This document shows, one piece after another, positions 23,147 to 34,603 of a DNA stretch of 64,000 nt. A program made the translations under genes and the position numbers. The stretch is from Mesodorylaimus sp. YZB2_4 (lineage: Eukaryota > Nematoda > Enoplea > Dorylaimida > Dorylaimidae): NCBI GenBank assembly GCA_030248295.1, contig JASANH010000863.1:558001-622000 (forward strand). Direction: 5' to 3'. How positions within the stretch are numbered: position 1 is the stretch's first letter; the number at the start of each line of letters is the position of its first letter. Under the pieces are notes generated by a model, which was given only the letters and a program-made list of their open reading frames with translations, was not told the origin of the DNA and ran no database searches.

Positions 23147-24740
23147 ATGGGAGAACAGGTCACAGCCGCAAACTGGCTGATGATGCCCCCTGAAGAAAAA
23201 GAATCAACCTCTGTTTTCGTAGTAACATGGCCATTTTTAAATCTATGTAACTATAACTGAGTTTATTAATTTGCAGAAATCAATGGATGAAAAAAATTTA
23301 GGAACCATGACGAAAAGCGTCTGTGGTTCCTTGGTAAGTGTTTTCGGTATTACATGCACAGTTTTGTCAATCTGCATATTGTGGCGTCAGGTAGCCGTTT
23401 TTAAAAAATGGTTTCTTTATGGCTATGATGATTATATCAGCTTTGGATGTATTGCTTAATATTTTAGGGTTAATATTTTTCTTGGGTTACAGTAAGCTAG
23501 TTATACTGGATCAGGAAATCTTGTGTTTATTGCTATGACTTGGAGTCCAGGGCCGACCGTACCACCGTACCGGCCGTGCCGTACCGCCGTACCAGGGGGT
23601 GATACGGTACGGGTACGGCACTGAAAATAGGCCACTACGGCCGTACCGAGCTTTATATTATTTTATGTGAGTAATTTAGCGCTCGGGTACTTTGCTTCGC
23701 TTCAAAGCGGCCAATTTTCATAAAGAGAAAATTAATCTGCCAGCTGTTGGCTTATACTCCCAAACTGTCGTCAGATAACCTCTCTTAAAAGTGACCAAAG
23801 TTTCAAGCATTTACTCGCAGAGCATCTTATCTTTTAATCCTCATGCTAGTAGGCTGACTTTGTGGCTGTGATCCTTATGAATTCAACAAAGTGCTGCTAA
23901 AAATGCTGCTTTTTTGAATTGAAATGAGCTCATTCATGGAGTCGCTGTTGCTGCATTTGAGGCGCCTGCCATGCTACAGTTTCCTGCGCGAAAGACTAAA
24001 GTCCTTGTGTTCAGTTTTTTGAAGCGCTGGTTGGGGAACCCATATGTTGATTAAATTTCAACAGATGTCTTCTGCAATGTTCTCTCATCCAACTTAATTC
24101 AAAAATTTTGCTTTCATGTTTGTGCAAGACATCGAAACAGGAGGCTTTTGGATCTCCAGTTTGAGCATGGATCACCAAGTGTCGCGACACAGATTCATAC
24201 CACGCTCATCATATATTTCTCATATCATTGTAGTTGAAGATCATGAGTTCAGATCTAGTCTTTGAGCTTGTAGATACAGTCGCATGAAGGAGCAAACGAA
24301 TTTCTGGTAATCTGCGATATCAAAGGAGTGGAGTCCGCTTTGAAGTCAAGGACTTTGGTAACTCAAACCTAGACTACCATACTTCATTGCTGTTCTTGGT
24401 TACAATATCTTAAAACCCGGCGATAATCAAACTGTTCAAAAAGAAGAAGTAGATAAATATAATTGGCATGACGATTTTTGAGATGCACACCTGAGTTGAA
24501 ATGCCTGTACTTAAAATAACGTTATCTATAAAATCTGTTGAAAAAATTCTCAAACTTTTTGCCAGAATGGAGTTTATGAATTAGAATTTATTTAGAATGG
24601 AGTACGGTACAGCCGTAGCAGGCCTAAGGTACGGGTACGGTCAAAAAAGACGGTACAGTCGACTCTGGCTTGGAGTCAGGGTGTCCTTGTACAGGGTTTC
24701 TTTGATGAGCGATATTTGCTCATCGGTTTTGACATTTAAA
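23147..24740 (+). pseudogene. GPCR pseudogene, N-terminal half, split by a hAT element
   Basis: From ATG 23147 the sequence follows the family N-terminus (EQxxxAxxW, then TWPF), TM1 with LWRQ, and TM2 to the GYSK loop at about 23490. Stops and shifts are present. At 23546 the alignment breaks at a hAT insertion and resumes at 24669 with the SLYxxSLMSD block of TM3 up to VLTF. Similarity ends soon after. No product is expected. Confidence 0.72.
23547..24668. mobile_element. Non-autonomous hAT transposon (1122 bp) with 8-bp target duplication
   Basis: The terminus CCAGGGCCGACCGTACC is matched by the reverse complement of GGTACAGTCGACTCTGG at the right end (14 of 17 identical). The 8-bp direct repeat CTTGGAGT flanks both sides (23539-23546 and 24669-24676). 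Removing the element restores the receptor homology exactly. Both ends carry short GTACGGTAC/CCGTACC repeats. The interior has no transposase. Confidence 0.9.
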
Positions 24741-26524
24741 GTGGCGTGGATCTGGGGTTTTAGAAATCGACAGATATCTTTTAAGACATTTTAAAAACCC
24801 TGTCATTCTTGAAAGTTCTTATCCGATGTAAGTGTTCTTATTTGAATTTTGTCCAAGAAATTTGGAAAGTCTTAGCAGACTTCTTGTGCAGTGAGTCTTA
24901 GCAATGTTTTGTAAGCGTGTGGTCGCTACGCTGCAAGCCTCCAAAAGCTAGACTAGAAAGTTATGTCAAAGAAACTTAGTCATTCAGGTCTGCGGCCTCA
25001 AAGCTAAAGTCTGTGCTAGGTTTTTGGATTATATCTTTCTATCGGGTGTGCTACAAATAATGACCCTCTAATATTTTGTCTTCTACCAGCCTTACTTTGC
25101 AAGTTATCGCAGTAACTTTTATACCATTGTGTTCAGCATTCAATTCTGAGTCAGCTTTACCCATTTTACTTGCCAATTTGCTCACCATTGGTTTTCAAAA
25201 CGCGATATTGTCGAGAGTAGTAACTTTTACAACTTTTTCCACAATATCTAAACGTATCCGTTTCACGGCAACCTTCAATTCAGCTTTCAGAGTTGCCTTT
25301 GGCTTTACTCGATCCTAGTTCATTGCGAGAGCAAATTCTTCCCAAAGTGAGAAGTCCGATGGGTTCAATCGGGGCTATTCGGAGGCCAACGCTTAGTTTC
25401 GATAAAATCAGAAAAATGATCCTTGCACCATTTCTGTGAATTTTTATGGGTATGAGCCTTCGCACCATCTTAAAAATCCAATTGTTCCCCCTATTCTTCA
25501 AAAATCTTTTGGAGACCATTACCTTTTTTACGCTTAGAAACAACCAAATTTCTTAGGTCTTGACTTTTCTTTTCTTTCTACAAACAACTGTAGAATATGA
25601 TGGACATTAAGTGGACTGCCCGATGCAGAATTGAATGCTCTATCTACCTGTGTTATTTTAAAGTTTACAACGCGACTGCTTCAGAAGAAAACTGGCCATT
25701 TCTGTGAGGCTCATTCTTTATAGCGCACCCGATAAATATCACCTTGTGCCGTCGTGGCTATGGCATCTCCCGCCAGTGCTGAACAAGTGTTTCAAAAAGT
25801 ACCGCGCTGGAACTATTCATGGCAATTAAGGCATCGATTGGGTGGAAGCTAGGAGTACTTGGAAAGAACCCATGATCGAGCTGACACAAACTTTTCCGGT
25901 TGGACGTTTAAAACTAGGCGTAAGTGGCAGCGAAATAAATGTGCTGTCGCGTCAGAATGACCTCGCAGCTGCTATAGTCGCTGATAATTTCAGTCAAGGG
26001 TGCATAGTTAGTTAAAGTATCGAGCTAGAAACCGACTGTAAAAAAAGCGATACGCAAACTTTGTGGAGTGGGTACGCAATTAATACGCATACGCAGTTTA
26101 GAGACTTTGCGTATAAGCATACACATTCAAATCTGTTATTTTTACCAACCGTAATTGGCACAACAATAAAAGTTGCCTATAACGGGAAATAATAGGAAAT
26201 TTGGATACTGTTATTGCAGGATCTCAGAGTATTCCGGACTCCAGATACGATCGCCGCTTCAGCAGACCAGAATGACAGAGTTTCTTGCTGCAAAGACGGC
26301 ATGGGAATGCTTGCGAAACTAGATTAGGAAGATTCCAGTACCTAACTGAATGCTTTCAGCTTTTAGGTCTCACGCGCCACTGGTCCTCGGGGTATCGCTG
26401 GGTAAAAATGTTCTTCACTTGCTTATCTGGCTGGCTGTCTTGTATTGTACAGGCCTTATGGGAAATCACATTTACAAACGGCCCAGGCTATATGAGAAAT
26501 TAGGAATCATCAGAGGGGTTGAAA
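24741..26524. other. Non-coding; possible hAT transposase relic
   Basis: At 25748-25800 a plus-strand frame reads AMASPASAEQVFQK, resembling the C-terminal dimerisation motif of hAT transposases (IPAxSAxSERVF). It is isolated and weak. Nothing else here is supported. Confidence 0.3.
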
Positions 26525-26705
26525 GTGTTACCAGCGCACCCAGTCGGCGGGGGATAGTCGAGACCGAAGTCTCAAGGCAAACAACTTCGACAAGGGGAAT
26601 GCAAGTCTCGCGACTATACCTGCCCTAGAAACATCAACCGAAGAGGTTGACGTCCCAGCCAGGAGCCGTATCGATAACTCCCAACCGCAAGGAATACTGG
26701 TCACA
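26525..26705 (+). mobile_element. MITE family M2, copy
   Basis: It starts GTGTTACCAGCGCACC and shares with 51844-52024 the blocks GATAGTCGAGACCGAAGTCT, CAAGTCTCGCGACTATACCT and GAAACATCAACCGAAGAGGT. The right end near 26700 resembles the inverted start. No coding. Confidence 0.75.
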
Positions 26706-26749
26706 AACGTGGTTTCTGAGACCGTACTGTACATGTCCACAACACTTAC

Positions 26750-26933
26750 TTTCAGCAGAAAAATCGCAAGGCCCTAATTTTCCGTCGTAACGGACTTTTA
26801 AAAAACAGACGCATCCAGAATCGAAGGAGAAAGGCATGCATTCTTTATGCCTTTGGCAAATAGCTGACTCTGAATGTTGGCATACGAGCTGAGCAGTAAG
26901 TAGGAATATTGTCAGCTGCTTCCAAATTGTCAT
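26750..26933 (-). CDS. Cys-rich secreted protein, first coding exon
   Basis: The ATG at 26933 opens a frame with a clear signal peptide (MTIWKQLTIFLLTAQLVC) followed by cysteines at residues 26, 32, 41, 43 and 56, with spacing C-x5-C-x8-C-x-C-x12-C. It ends at a strong GTAAGT donor at 26749, so the exon holds 61 codons plus one base. The following exon on the minus side was not found; an M2 MITE lies just inside the intron. The product is a small secreted, disulphide-rich protein of unknown role. Confidence 0.5.
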
Positions 26934-28510
26934 GAACTCGTGCCTGTGAAATGCTTGACAAGGCAAGGGGATGCAGAAAACTCGCAATCAGGCGAGCCAA
27001 GTAATTGGGTGTTTGTGTGGAAGCTAGCTGGTGTAATAGATATCCCTCTTTCTAGCTCGTACAGTAAGCACAGATACTGTACAGTACATGTATGATCATT
27101 GATGTCCTGCGTAAACGTAAGTATGTAAGTGCGTGCCCGCGTATGTTAGGCCGCACCTCGCCCACCCCATGCGGCGCTATGTAAACCAACGGGCCGTATA
27201 TGGACCGCCATTGTCCGCCATTATCGATTGCGGACAATGGTCGAGAATGGTGCCTGTCACCAGTTGCGATGATGTTTTAACCTTGTATGTACACTGCCGT
27301 GTTTTATATGTTCGGGGACTCCAAGTAAACACTTCGAGGTTTGCGAGTTGTCGAGTATTACACTGGTTCTGTTTGCTGATAACTGAACGATCAGCTTTTT
27401 TAACATCTGTCTAAAACTAAAGGCTCAGCTTAGCAGATATGGATTTTCTCTCGCAGGCTCTAAAGTTTTAGACAGCTAAATCAAAAACTGCTGGAGCAGC
27501 ATTACCTCTCGCTCTGCAAGCTGCGGATTAGAAGCCAAGTAAGGTTTTGTACATTATTATGCACCCTTATAGTACCCAACCAGGTTACAGATCACGATTC
27601 ACATGTCACTCAATTTCTAGGGCTTTCGAGGACTGGTCTTCAACACTTCCGATATGGCCCGACCGTTTGTACAAAGCTGTCTGTATGACTGCTATATATG
27701 TATGACTCTGTGTTCTAAGATAAGCATTTTGCAAACGGGGGGTCAAAGCTAGGGCTGAACAAGTTACCAAAAAACAGCTTACTAAACATGGTGACCAGCA
27801 GTAACCTCATCGCTGTATGTCTTATGAGAACTTTTAAAACCTTTAGGACCGCTTCCCTACTAACAGGAACGACGCTGGTTGGTAGTCGTGTAAAGCATGT
27901 CCGATGTGCTGGGTGTGATGCAGGAAAAGTCTGGTGGTACCGCACGAGTAAAGGTTCTGTGTCGCCCACAGCCACTGAGATGAAGTTCGAACACACCAAT
28001 AGTGGCACCGTGTTTCACCAAGGCGGTCATCGTGATATGTCATACTTTATCCATAGCCTAGAAGCATACAGCGTACTCGAGGGGGAAGGAATACATGTTT
28101 AACAATCATTCTCTACCCAGGAGGGAGTCGAACCCTCCATTGTAGTTGTGTACTAGCGTGAAGGGTGGTTACGTGCAGCTTATCGCGAGAAGACCACGCC
28201 GATCGCAGCTAGTAAGATTTAGGTGCATCATATTTATGTCCATGTACGACTATTTATGTCGCTGTTTCTCTGTCCACGAAACCCTTACCTCCTCTTCCAG
28301 ACTAACATAACTAAGACGAACCCAAACCGGACTGACTCAAGTTCCGTCACTCTCTTGCCCTGGCCTGATCTAAGCTATCATTGCTCACAGTAACTTCCAG
28401 AAATCAGTCAGCCCCTTCGAGCGAGCATGCTCAAACCCACATTGTCTTCCCAACACGCACGATAAGTAGATTTATGTCAATGCATTCTAAGAAGGATGGA
28501 CGTTTCTGGC
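26934..28510. other. Intergenic, no supported gene
   Basis: It contains dispersed repeat fragments, including a block (TCATACTTTATCCATAGCC near 28040) that recurs near 41.9 kb, and a B-box-like GGTTCGACTCCCTCC on the minus strand near 28120. No coding region is supported. Confidence 0.4.
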
Positions 28511-28819
28511 TTAACTGTATCCCATAAAGTAGTGGGTTGATTGCGTAAAGGCGCTGATAATAAAAAGATAAAGCGGCGTAAAGATCAATAAAGCTGCCAG
28601 CTGCTTTTTCATCCAATAAAGTGCATTTTCGGTAATTGTTTCCTCGAGATCAATTAAAATGAGCTTATTATATTTTCCCGAACTCATTTGTTTTTCGTGA
28701 CGCATGCCCTTGACTGCTCGACGAAGGTATGGACAATTGCTGTACGCATTACTGTATCTTCGATGCCCTTTAAAGTACGGTGCAGGTACTCCTAACAATA
28801 TCGTACAACAGGGCGACAT
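28511..28819 (-). CDS. Hypothetical small membrane protein ORF
   Basis: 102 codons from ATG 28819. The N-terminal half is polar and basic; near the C-terminus KKQLAALLIFTPLYLFIISA forms one likely membrane helix, then about 15 residues to the stop. It lies about 170 bp downstream of the receptor at 28990-30255 on the same strand. I do not recognise it. It could be the last exon of an unrecognised gene or a chance ORF. Confidence 0.33.
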   Translation of the reverse strand: MSPCCTILLGVPAPYFKGHRRYSNAYSNCPYLRRAVKGMRHEKQMSSGKYNKLILIDLEETITENALYWMKKQLAALLIFTPLYLFIISAFTQSTHYFMGYS

Positions 28820-28989
28820 TTTTCCGATAATTGTTATCCTGTGCACAAAAACCAGTGCTCATGTGACATGATCATAGCTTCTTAACAACATACAGAAAAA
28901 ACCATCATACCTTTTGAAAACAGCTACTTGTACGAATACTTTTCTGTAAATGACACAATACAATAGATCTCACAAACTCCCTAAATCTT

Positions 28990-30255
28990 TCACGCTCGAA
29001 CGATCTTCACAGTGACAAGAAATTTCATAAATTCTTGCCGAATAGAACGACTTAGTGCCAAATACAAAGGGAAATTGAGTGTATGCGACAAACATTCAAC
29101 CATAGTAAGTACTATATCAGCATAGTTTTCCATCTTATCCGCATAAATCCAATTAATCAGATCAGTTCTAGTACTCTGATAGGTAAACTCATATCTGTAT
29201 TTGATATAGCTGCACACCCAATAACTGCAGTAGCCTATTTGATTCATTAGAAAAAGGGCATCTAAGGAAAATGTTAAAATCTGCATCGCTATGTAATCTT
29301 GGTTCGATTCGCTTTCCTTGGCTGTTGATTTGAGGACAATGTGCGTTGGTGCTGGTGGCACATCAACAGGGACCACTTGATTGACATTAGCCGGAGGGCT
29401 ACACGGATCCTGCGTGTCCCCTTGTGGACTGCCTTGATTTTCAGCCTCCTGGTTTCTTCGATTAATCTTCATCTTTTCCACCCGTTTCCTCTCTCTAGTC
29501 ACGATGGAAATGCGGAAAAGTGTGGACAAGATTACCATGACTACCAAAAGTACGAATGGGAGAATGGTATCAGCTAACATATTCATAAAAACCACAACTG
29601 GGTGAGACTCTAGTTTTGATCTAGCGTAAAAATATGAACCTTCTTCAGCGGCTATGACAGTCCTCTCCAAGGAATAGTGCAAACGTGGGCAACTTATAAA
29701 AAGAATAATGAAACATACAAAAAAACGAGTCGAATTTTTGTATGTGCTAAGCAATACAGCGTGAATGTGAGGCTTGCCAACTGACAAGTATCTTTCAAAG
29801 GTCAAGACGACAGCGCACATATCACTCATTAAAGAAAAAGTATACAAGGAACCCCTAACCCCCAACAGAACCCACATAAATATGCGATTCTTTGACCCCG
29901 TATAATTCATTTTGCTGTATCCCAAAAAAAAAATTAAACCTGAAACATTATAACACAACTCCACGACTGATATAATTATCATAGCCGTATAGAAACCATT
30001 TTTTAAAACGGTTACTTGGCGCCATAATGTGCAGATTAACAAAATGGTGAATACAATACCAAATGAAACAATTAGTGAACCGTAAATGTGCTTTACCTTA
30101 CTTGACAAGGATTTCTCGTCCAAGGTGTTTTGTATGTTGATAAAATCACTTTTCGACATATTTGTGAACGGCCACGTGGCATTTGTGGACACTATTTCCT
30201 CGATCGTTTGAGTCGGGATCCATAGCCAGCTTTCTGCACTGATCTCCTGCGACAT
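28990..30255 (-). CDS. Rhodopsin-like GPCR, receptor A (421 aa)
   Basis: Single-exon ORF. The ATG at 30255 is chosen because it aligns with the start of the 33-kb and 52-kb paralogues (MSQEISAESW against MEQKISAESW). The extracellular N-terminus has N-glycosylation sites N25 and N32. TM1 is about 57-77 and ends in LWRQ. TM3 ends in TFERYLSV, an ERY form of DRY. A long hydrophilic third intracellular loop (REKRV-rich, then proline-rich) precedes TM6, and TM7 ends in NFPLY, an NPxxY variant. These traits fit invertebrate peptide or orphan receptors; the ligand is unknown. It is in the same orientation as receptor B about 3 kb away, suggesting tandem duplication. Confidence 0.88.
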   Translation of the reverse strand: MSQEISAESWLWIPTQTIEEIVSTNATWPFTNMSKSDFINIQNTLDEKSLSSKVKHIYGSLIVSFGIVFTILLICTLWRQVTVLKNGFYTAMIIISVVELCYNVSGLIFFLGYSKMNYTGSKNRIFMWVLLGVRGSLYTFSLMSDMCAVVLTFERYLSVGKPHIHAVLLSTYKNSTRFFVCFIILFISCPRLHYSLERTVIAAEEGSYFYARSKLESHPVVVFMNMLADTILPFVLLVVMVILSTLFRISIVTRERKRVEKMKINRRNQEAENQGSPQGDTQDPCSPPANVNQVVPVDVPPAPTHIVLKSTAKESESNQDYIAMQILTFSLDALFLMNQIGYCSYWVCSYIKYRYEFTYQSTRTDLINWIYADKMENYADIVLTMVECLSHTLNFPLYLALSRSIRQEFMKFLVTVKIVRA

Positions 30256-33200
30256 GTCGGTTGTATCACACAACCACGGTGGACCAGAAGAAGAGTCGAG
30301 TTATATTTTCCAGACTTCGTTCTCTCCTCCTGTCGAGCCGTTATCCGTTGCAGCTGCCTCCAACGCCCTGATTATTGACCTAAAAAACCAGGCAGGTGTA
30401 TTTCAGAAGAATTCGGATTAGATGACTGAAAAAAGAAAATATGTCGGCGGAATGAAGGTGGGTGTGCAAACTGAGTTTAGAAAATACACTGCACGGTTGT
30501 TTTTCTTGGCTATAGTCACGCTTGGTTTGCAAATATAGAACCGGAGGTTACATCTAGCTAGCTAGCTAGCCTCGATTAGTCTAGGCCAGAAAGAAATATC
30601 TGATTTCTTCATATCAAACAACACGAAACACATTCTCTGCACTACCATTCCTAGCAGAAAAAAGTCCATGTCTGCGATTAAATTGATGAATGGTCTTTAC
30701 TGTGTGCTAGTAATCTCGTATCTTCCCTTTCTCTAACTAAACATAATTCGGCGAGGTTTCACTTTTATTCTTCACCTCTTTGCCGCTCACGCTTGGAACG
30801 TACATAGCACACGCGTCTTATGAGATATGTTACTTCCGAGCAGAGCTCGGACATAGCCTATCTTGTAGAGCAGAAAAAATGCTAAAAAAATTAGCCCCAT
30901 CCCATACTCAGAAGTCACAATGAATCGCGAACAGGACGTGTATTTCTAAAGTGTGCCATTGCTTGCCATGGCGATGCGGCTGCGACACGTTTGCGACTGT
31001 TTGCGACTGCAGCGAAAGCGTATACGCCGTTGCAGACCCTCAAAAACAGTCGCGGACGCGTTGCGAGCTGCCATACCGCGCACCCATAAACGACAAGATG
31101 ATGGTATCCCGACCGTTCAGCGATGGAATTAGCGGAACTAGTAAGTCCCAATTGAAAACGACCACTAGACCACAGAAGAACTGGACATTATCTGAGGAAA
31201 GTGAACGTGAATCCACCAGATAATAGATGAAAGATGGAGAAAAAAATGCAGAAAAGCCGACCCTGCCCCGAGGCGGGACTAAATGCTTGGAAAATGAGGA
31301 TAGCGATATTGTATGCATGGGGTACTTACAGCAGGAAACCATTGGGGCAAAAGTTAGAGTCGACCATTACTGAAACGACACTGTACCTAGATAGTCCAGC
31401 TTTTTAAAGCGTCACTTTTATAAGAAGCGCATGAGATGAATCGAGGAAGGCTGACACGACTCCTGGCATAAATTATGAGCATCATTCAACACAATTTGGA
31501 CCATGCTGCCTCTTACAGTACCGTCCTTTGGGAAAAAGACATTTTCCACTATCGACGCCATTACATTTAAATGCTGACCCTTCGCCACTAATGTGTGGAC
31601 GACCAACGTCAAACACCCCAGCGGAATATCAAGGATTCAGTCAGAAATGAAGCTTGCAGCACCTGCGAGCCAATGCTGGCAAATCATGCTCACTGTCGGA
31701 CCTTTGCCAACAAAATGAGTCCAGGGCTCAGAGATGCCTGGCTCCTTTATTCAGGTTCCGGGTTGTCCTTCTCGCTGCTCATCGTCGCTTCCCCTTGCAT
31801 CCTGGGCCATGCGATCAACATTCTTCAATAACAAAGTTTTCCTCCTTATTTTAGCACAGAGTGCCCTCAGGCGCATTCTCCATCAACGCCACCTTTAAAT
31901 CCTCTAACTAAATACCTCCTAATTATCCATATCGCCTCAAGATCTAAACTGCTAATTTCGTGTCGACCTATCGATTACAGTGATCAATAGCTCCTTATTC
32001 TAATCGCTCAACACTTCACTTCGCAAGTCATATCTTAGGAACAAAATCTTAAAAAGATCATATATCTCTGTCCATAATCCTACAAACAGTCTGAATGAAA
32101 CTCCTACCTGGTCCATCACCGCCAACAGCAGACAAAGCACCACCTAACTACTGTGCAAGCATGGTCTGGTTAGTCTGCCTAAAGGTGTCCAGAAGATCCT
32201 TCAGGAAGAACGATGGGACTCATTCGAATGCGACAGTGAGTAGCTTCACGTTGTTTTCCAAAGGGTTTCTGATTGATTTGCGGACTAAATCAGTGACACA
32301 CTTTCCACTTCGATCAGTCATTCGCTCGAACCCAAGGAACAATGACTTTGAGAAATGGCGGAGTGAAGTCCCCTGACATAACGTTAATCCTCGCTATCCT
32401 GCATCTGCATCGATCACTCACTAGAATTGCGCTGAGGGAAAACGCATGGCCACTCAGCAAACTGACTTTTGACAACATGCCTCGAAACTTAATTTTATCA
32501 AATCTCGGCAAAAGGGCGGAGGTACACTAGACATCTTCAGGGTGCATATAGTGTATTGATGCATAAGACTTAATGATCAGTGAAGCAGTCAGGCAGGTTT
32601 CCTGCATGGTGCCAACTTGGATCTCCCCTAACTAGGTATTTTGCCCTGGATGAAGGGAAGATTTTTTGCAAGTTGTTGCATTTGACCATAACAATAAGTC
32701 AAACTCTACAGTAGGTAGTATATCGACGCGCCCTTATAGATGAGGTGTCTGGTACAAACGAAGAACTATTTTGATAAAAATAAGAGTGGTAGGTGTTAGG
32801 AGTAGTCAATTTCAGGTTTCAGAGCATAACACAGTTTTATGAATGGTATTTCTGTGGAGTGCAAGTTTCTCTGGCTGATTGAAAAAGTCACTTTGTACTT
32901 TTTTTCTGGCATCGAAAGTTTGTAAAGTATCTTGAATTTAATACTTCCGTTTTAAAAAAACTTTGATCTCAACCAGGAACTTAGAAAAATCTACCTGGAT
33001 TACGTCCTATACTCAAAAACACCTTGTAAACTCACTGCTAAGAAATGTTTCGACACGATACAGTCATGTCAAGTCAACCAGAAATGTCCAAGACTGTCGT
33101 GTGCCAAAGTGAAGATTTTTATTGCGTACGAACTGTATAGAAAGAACGTCAATTTTCATATACCAATTTTTTATTTCCATACAGTAAAAACCTCAACTCT

Positions 33201-33307
33201 CACATCATGTCATAAAACATTTTTAGACGAAACCACAGAAAAAAATTTTTAAATCTGAACACGACAGTATTTTTATATTTAGCGTGAAATATCAAGAAAA
33301 CAAGCCA
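30256..33307. other. Intergenic between two receptor paralogues
   Basis: It contains a CTAG microsatellite at 30554-30570 and no supported gene. Promoter sequences of receptor A are expected in the right-flanking kb, but no distinct motif was recognised. Confidence 0.45.
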
Positions 33308-34603
33308 CTATTTAAATTTAAAGTGAATCTTTAATTTCACGGAGGCAAGAAATTTCACAAACTCTAATCTGGTTGAACGACTAAGAGCAATGTAGAGTGG
33401 AAAATTGAGTGCGTGTGCCAAACATTCGGCTACGCTCACAGCAATATTAGCATAACTTACCATGTGGTCCAAGAAAATCCACGTAACCAGCTCGCTACGA
33501 GTGCTCTCATATGTGAACTTATAGCTGTACGTGACATAGCTGCACGCCCAATAAATGCAATACCCAATCTGATTCATCAGAAACAGAGCATCTAACGAGA
33601 AAGTTAAAATCTGCATCGACATGAAATCTTGATTCGATTCTCTTTCTTTCGATTCGGCTGCAGCACGTGAGTTCGCAGTTTGATGGACTGGCCCAATTTG
33701 TGCGGCATCGATAGGGACTATGTGACTGGGCCTCGCTGGCCCAGATGGCGAGGCATTGGTTCCACTGTCGTTCGGTCGAAGTCCAAAAGGATTGCCATTG
33801 ACCAGATGCCTCGCCTTCATCTTCTCCAGACGCCTTCGTTCTCTCTGCACTACGGCCATGCGGAAAAGACCGGACAGGACTAGCATAATCACCAGCAGCA
33901 CAAAAGGCAGAATATTGTCGCTCAACATATTCATAGCAACCACGAAAGGCCTCGATTCCATGTCCGACCTAGCATAGAAAAACATTCCCCCCTCAGCCGC
34001 CCTCACAGTCCTGTCCAGGGAATAATGCAGGCGGGGCGAACTTATGAAAAGTATAATCAGGACGATAACCAGCCGAGTCGAGTATTTGTACGTGCTGAAT
34101 AGCTTTGTGTGCACGTGGGGTTTTGAAACTGACAAATATCTCTCAAAAGTCAGAACCACAGCGCACATGTCACTCATCAGGGAAAAAGTGTACAAGGACC
34201 CTCTGACCCCCAGCAGAATCCACATGTACACGTAATTTTTAGATCCTGTAAAATTAAACTTACTGTACCCTTGGAAAAAAATGAGACCAAGAATATTGAA
34301 GCCTAAATCTACGAAGGATATAATTATCATAGCAGTGTAGAATCCATTTTTTAGGACGACCACTTGACGCCATAATGTGCAGATTAACAAAATGGTGAAT
34401 ACGATACCAACTGAGGAAATGAGGGAGCAGTAAACGTGCTTTACCTTACTCGACAGAGCTTTGTCGCCCATTGATTTCTGCAAATCGAGGAAATCATCCT
34501 TGGAAATATTTGTGAACGGCCAAGTGGTATTGGCGGACAACATCCCTTCGATCGTTTCAGTGGGGATCCAAAGCCAACTTTCAGCACTAATTTTTTGCTC
34601 CAT
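33308..34603 (-). CDS. Rhodopsin-like GPCR, receptor B (431 aa)
   Basis: Single-exon ORF from ATG 34603; the frame is open further upstream but lacks another ATG. It has the same layout as receptor A: N-terminal NTT and NIS glycosylation sites, TM1 to LWRQ, TFERYLSV after TM3, a long third loop (RRRLEKMKARH, then Pro/Ser-rich), LTFSLDALFLMNQIGYC in TM6 and NFPLYIALSRS in TM7. It is nearly identical to the inverted copy at 52619-53905 (about 14-15 differences over 400 residues), but unlike that copy its TM7 and tail are intact. It is probably a functional receptor for an unknown ligand. Confidence 0.88.
   Translation of the reverse strand: MEQKISAESWLWIPTETIEGMLSANTTWPFTNISKDDFLDLQKSMGDKALSSKVKHVYCSLISSVGIVFTILLICTLWRQVVVLKNGFYTAMIIISFVDLGFNILGLIFFQGYSKFNFTGSKNYVYMWILLGVRGSLYTFSLMSDMCAVVLTFERYLSVSKPHVHTKLFSTYKYSTRLVIVLIILFISSPRLHYSLDRTVRAAEGGMFFYARSDMESRPFVVAMNMLSDNILPFVLLVIMLVLSGLFRMAVVQRERRRLEKMKARHLVNGNPFGLRPNDSGTNASPSGPARPSHIVPIDAAQIGPVHQTANSRAAAESKERESNQDFMSMQILTFSLDALFLMNQIGYCIYWACSYVTYSYKFTYESTRSELVTWIFLDHMVSYANIAVSVAECLAHALNFPLYIALSRSTRLEFVKFLASVKLKIHFKFK

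Noticed and set aside
28108..28170. tRNA-like GGTTCGACTCCCTCC on the minus strand
   Set aside because: Only a T-arm-like box; no acceptor or anticodon stem can be formed.
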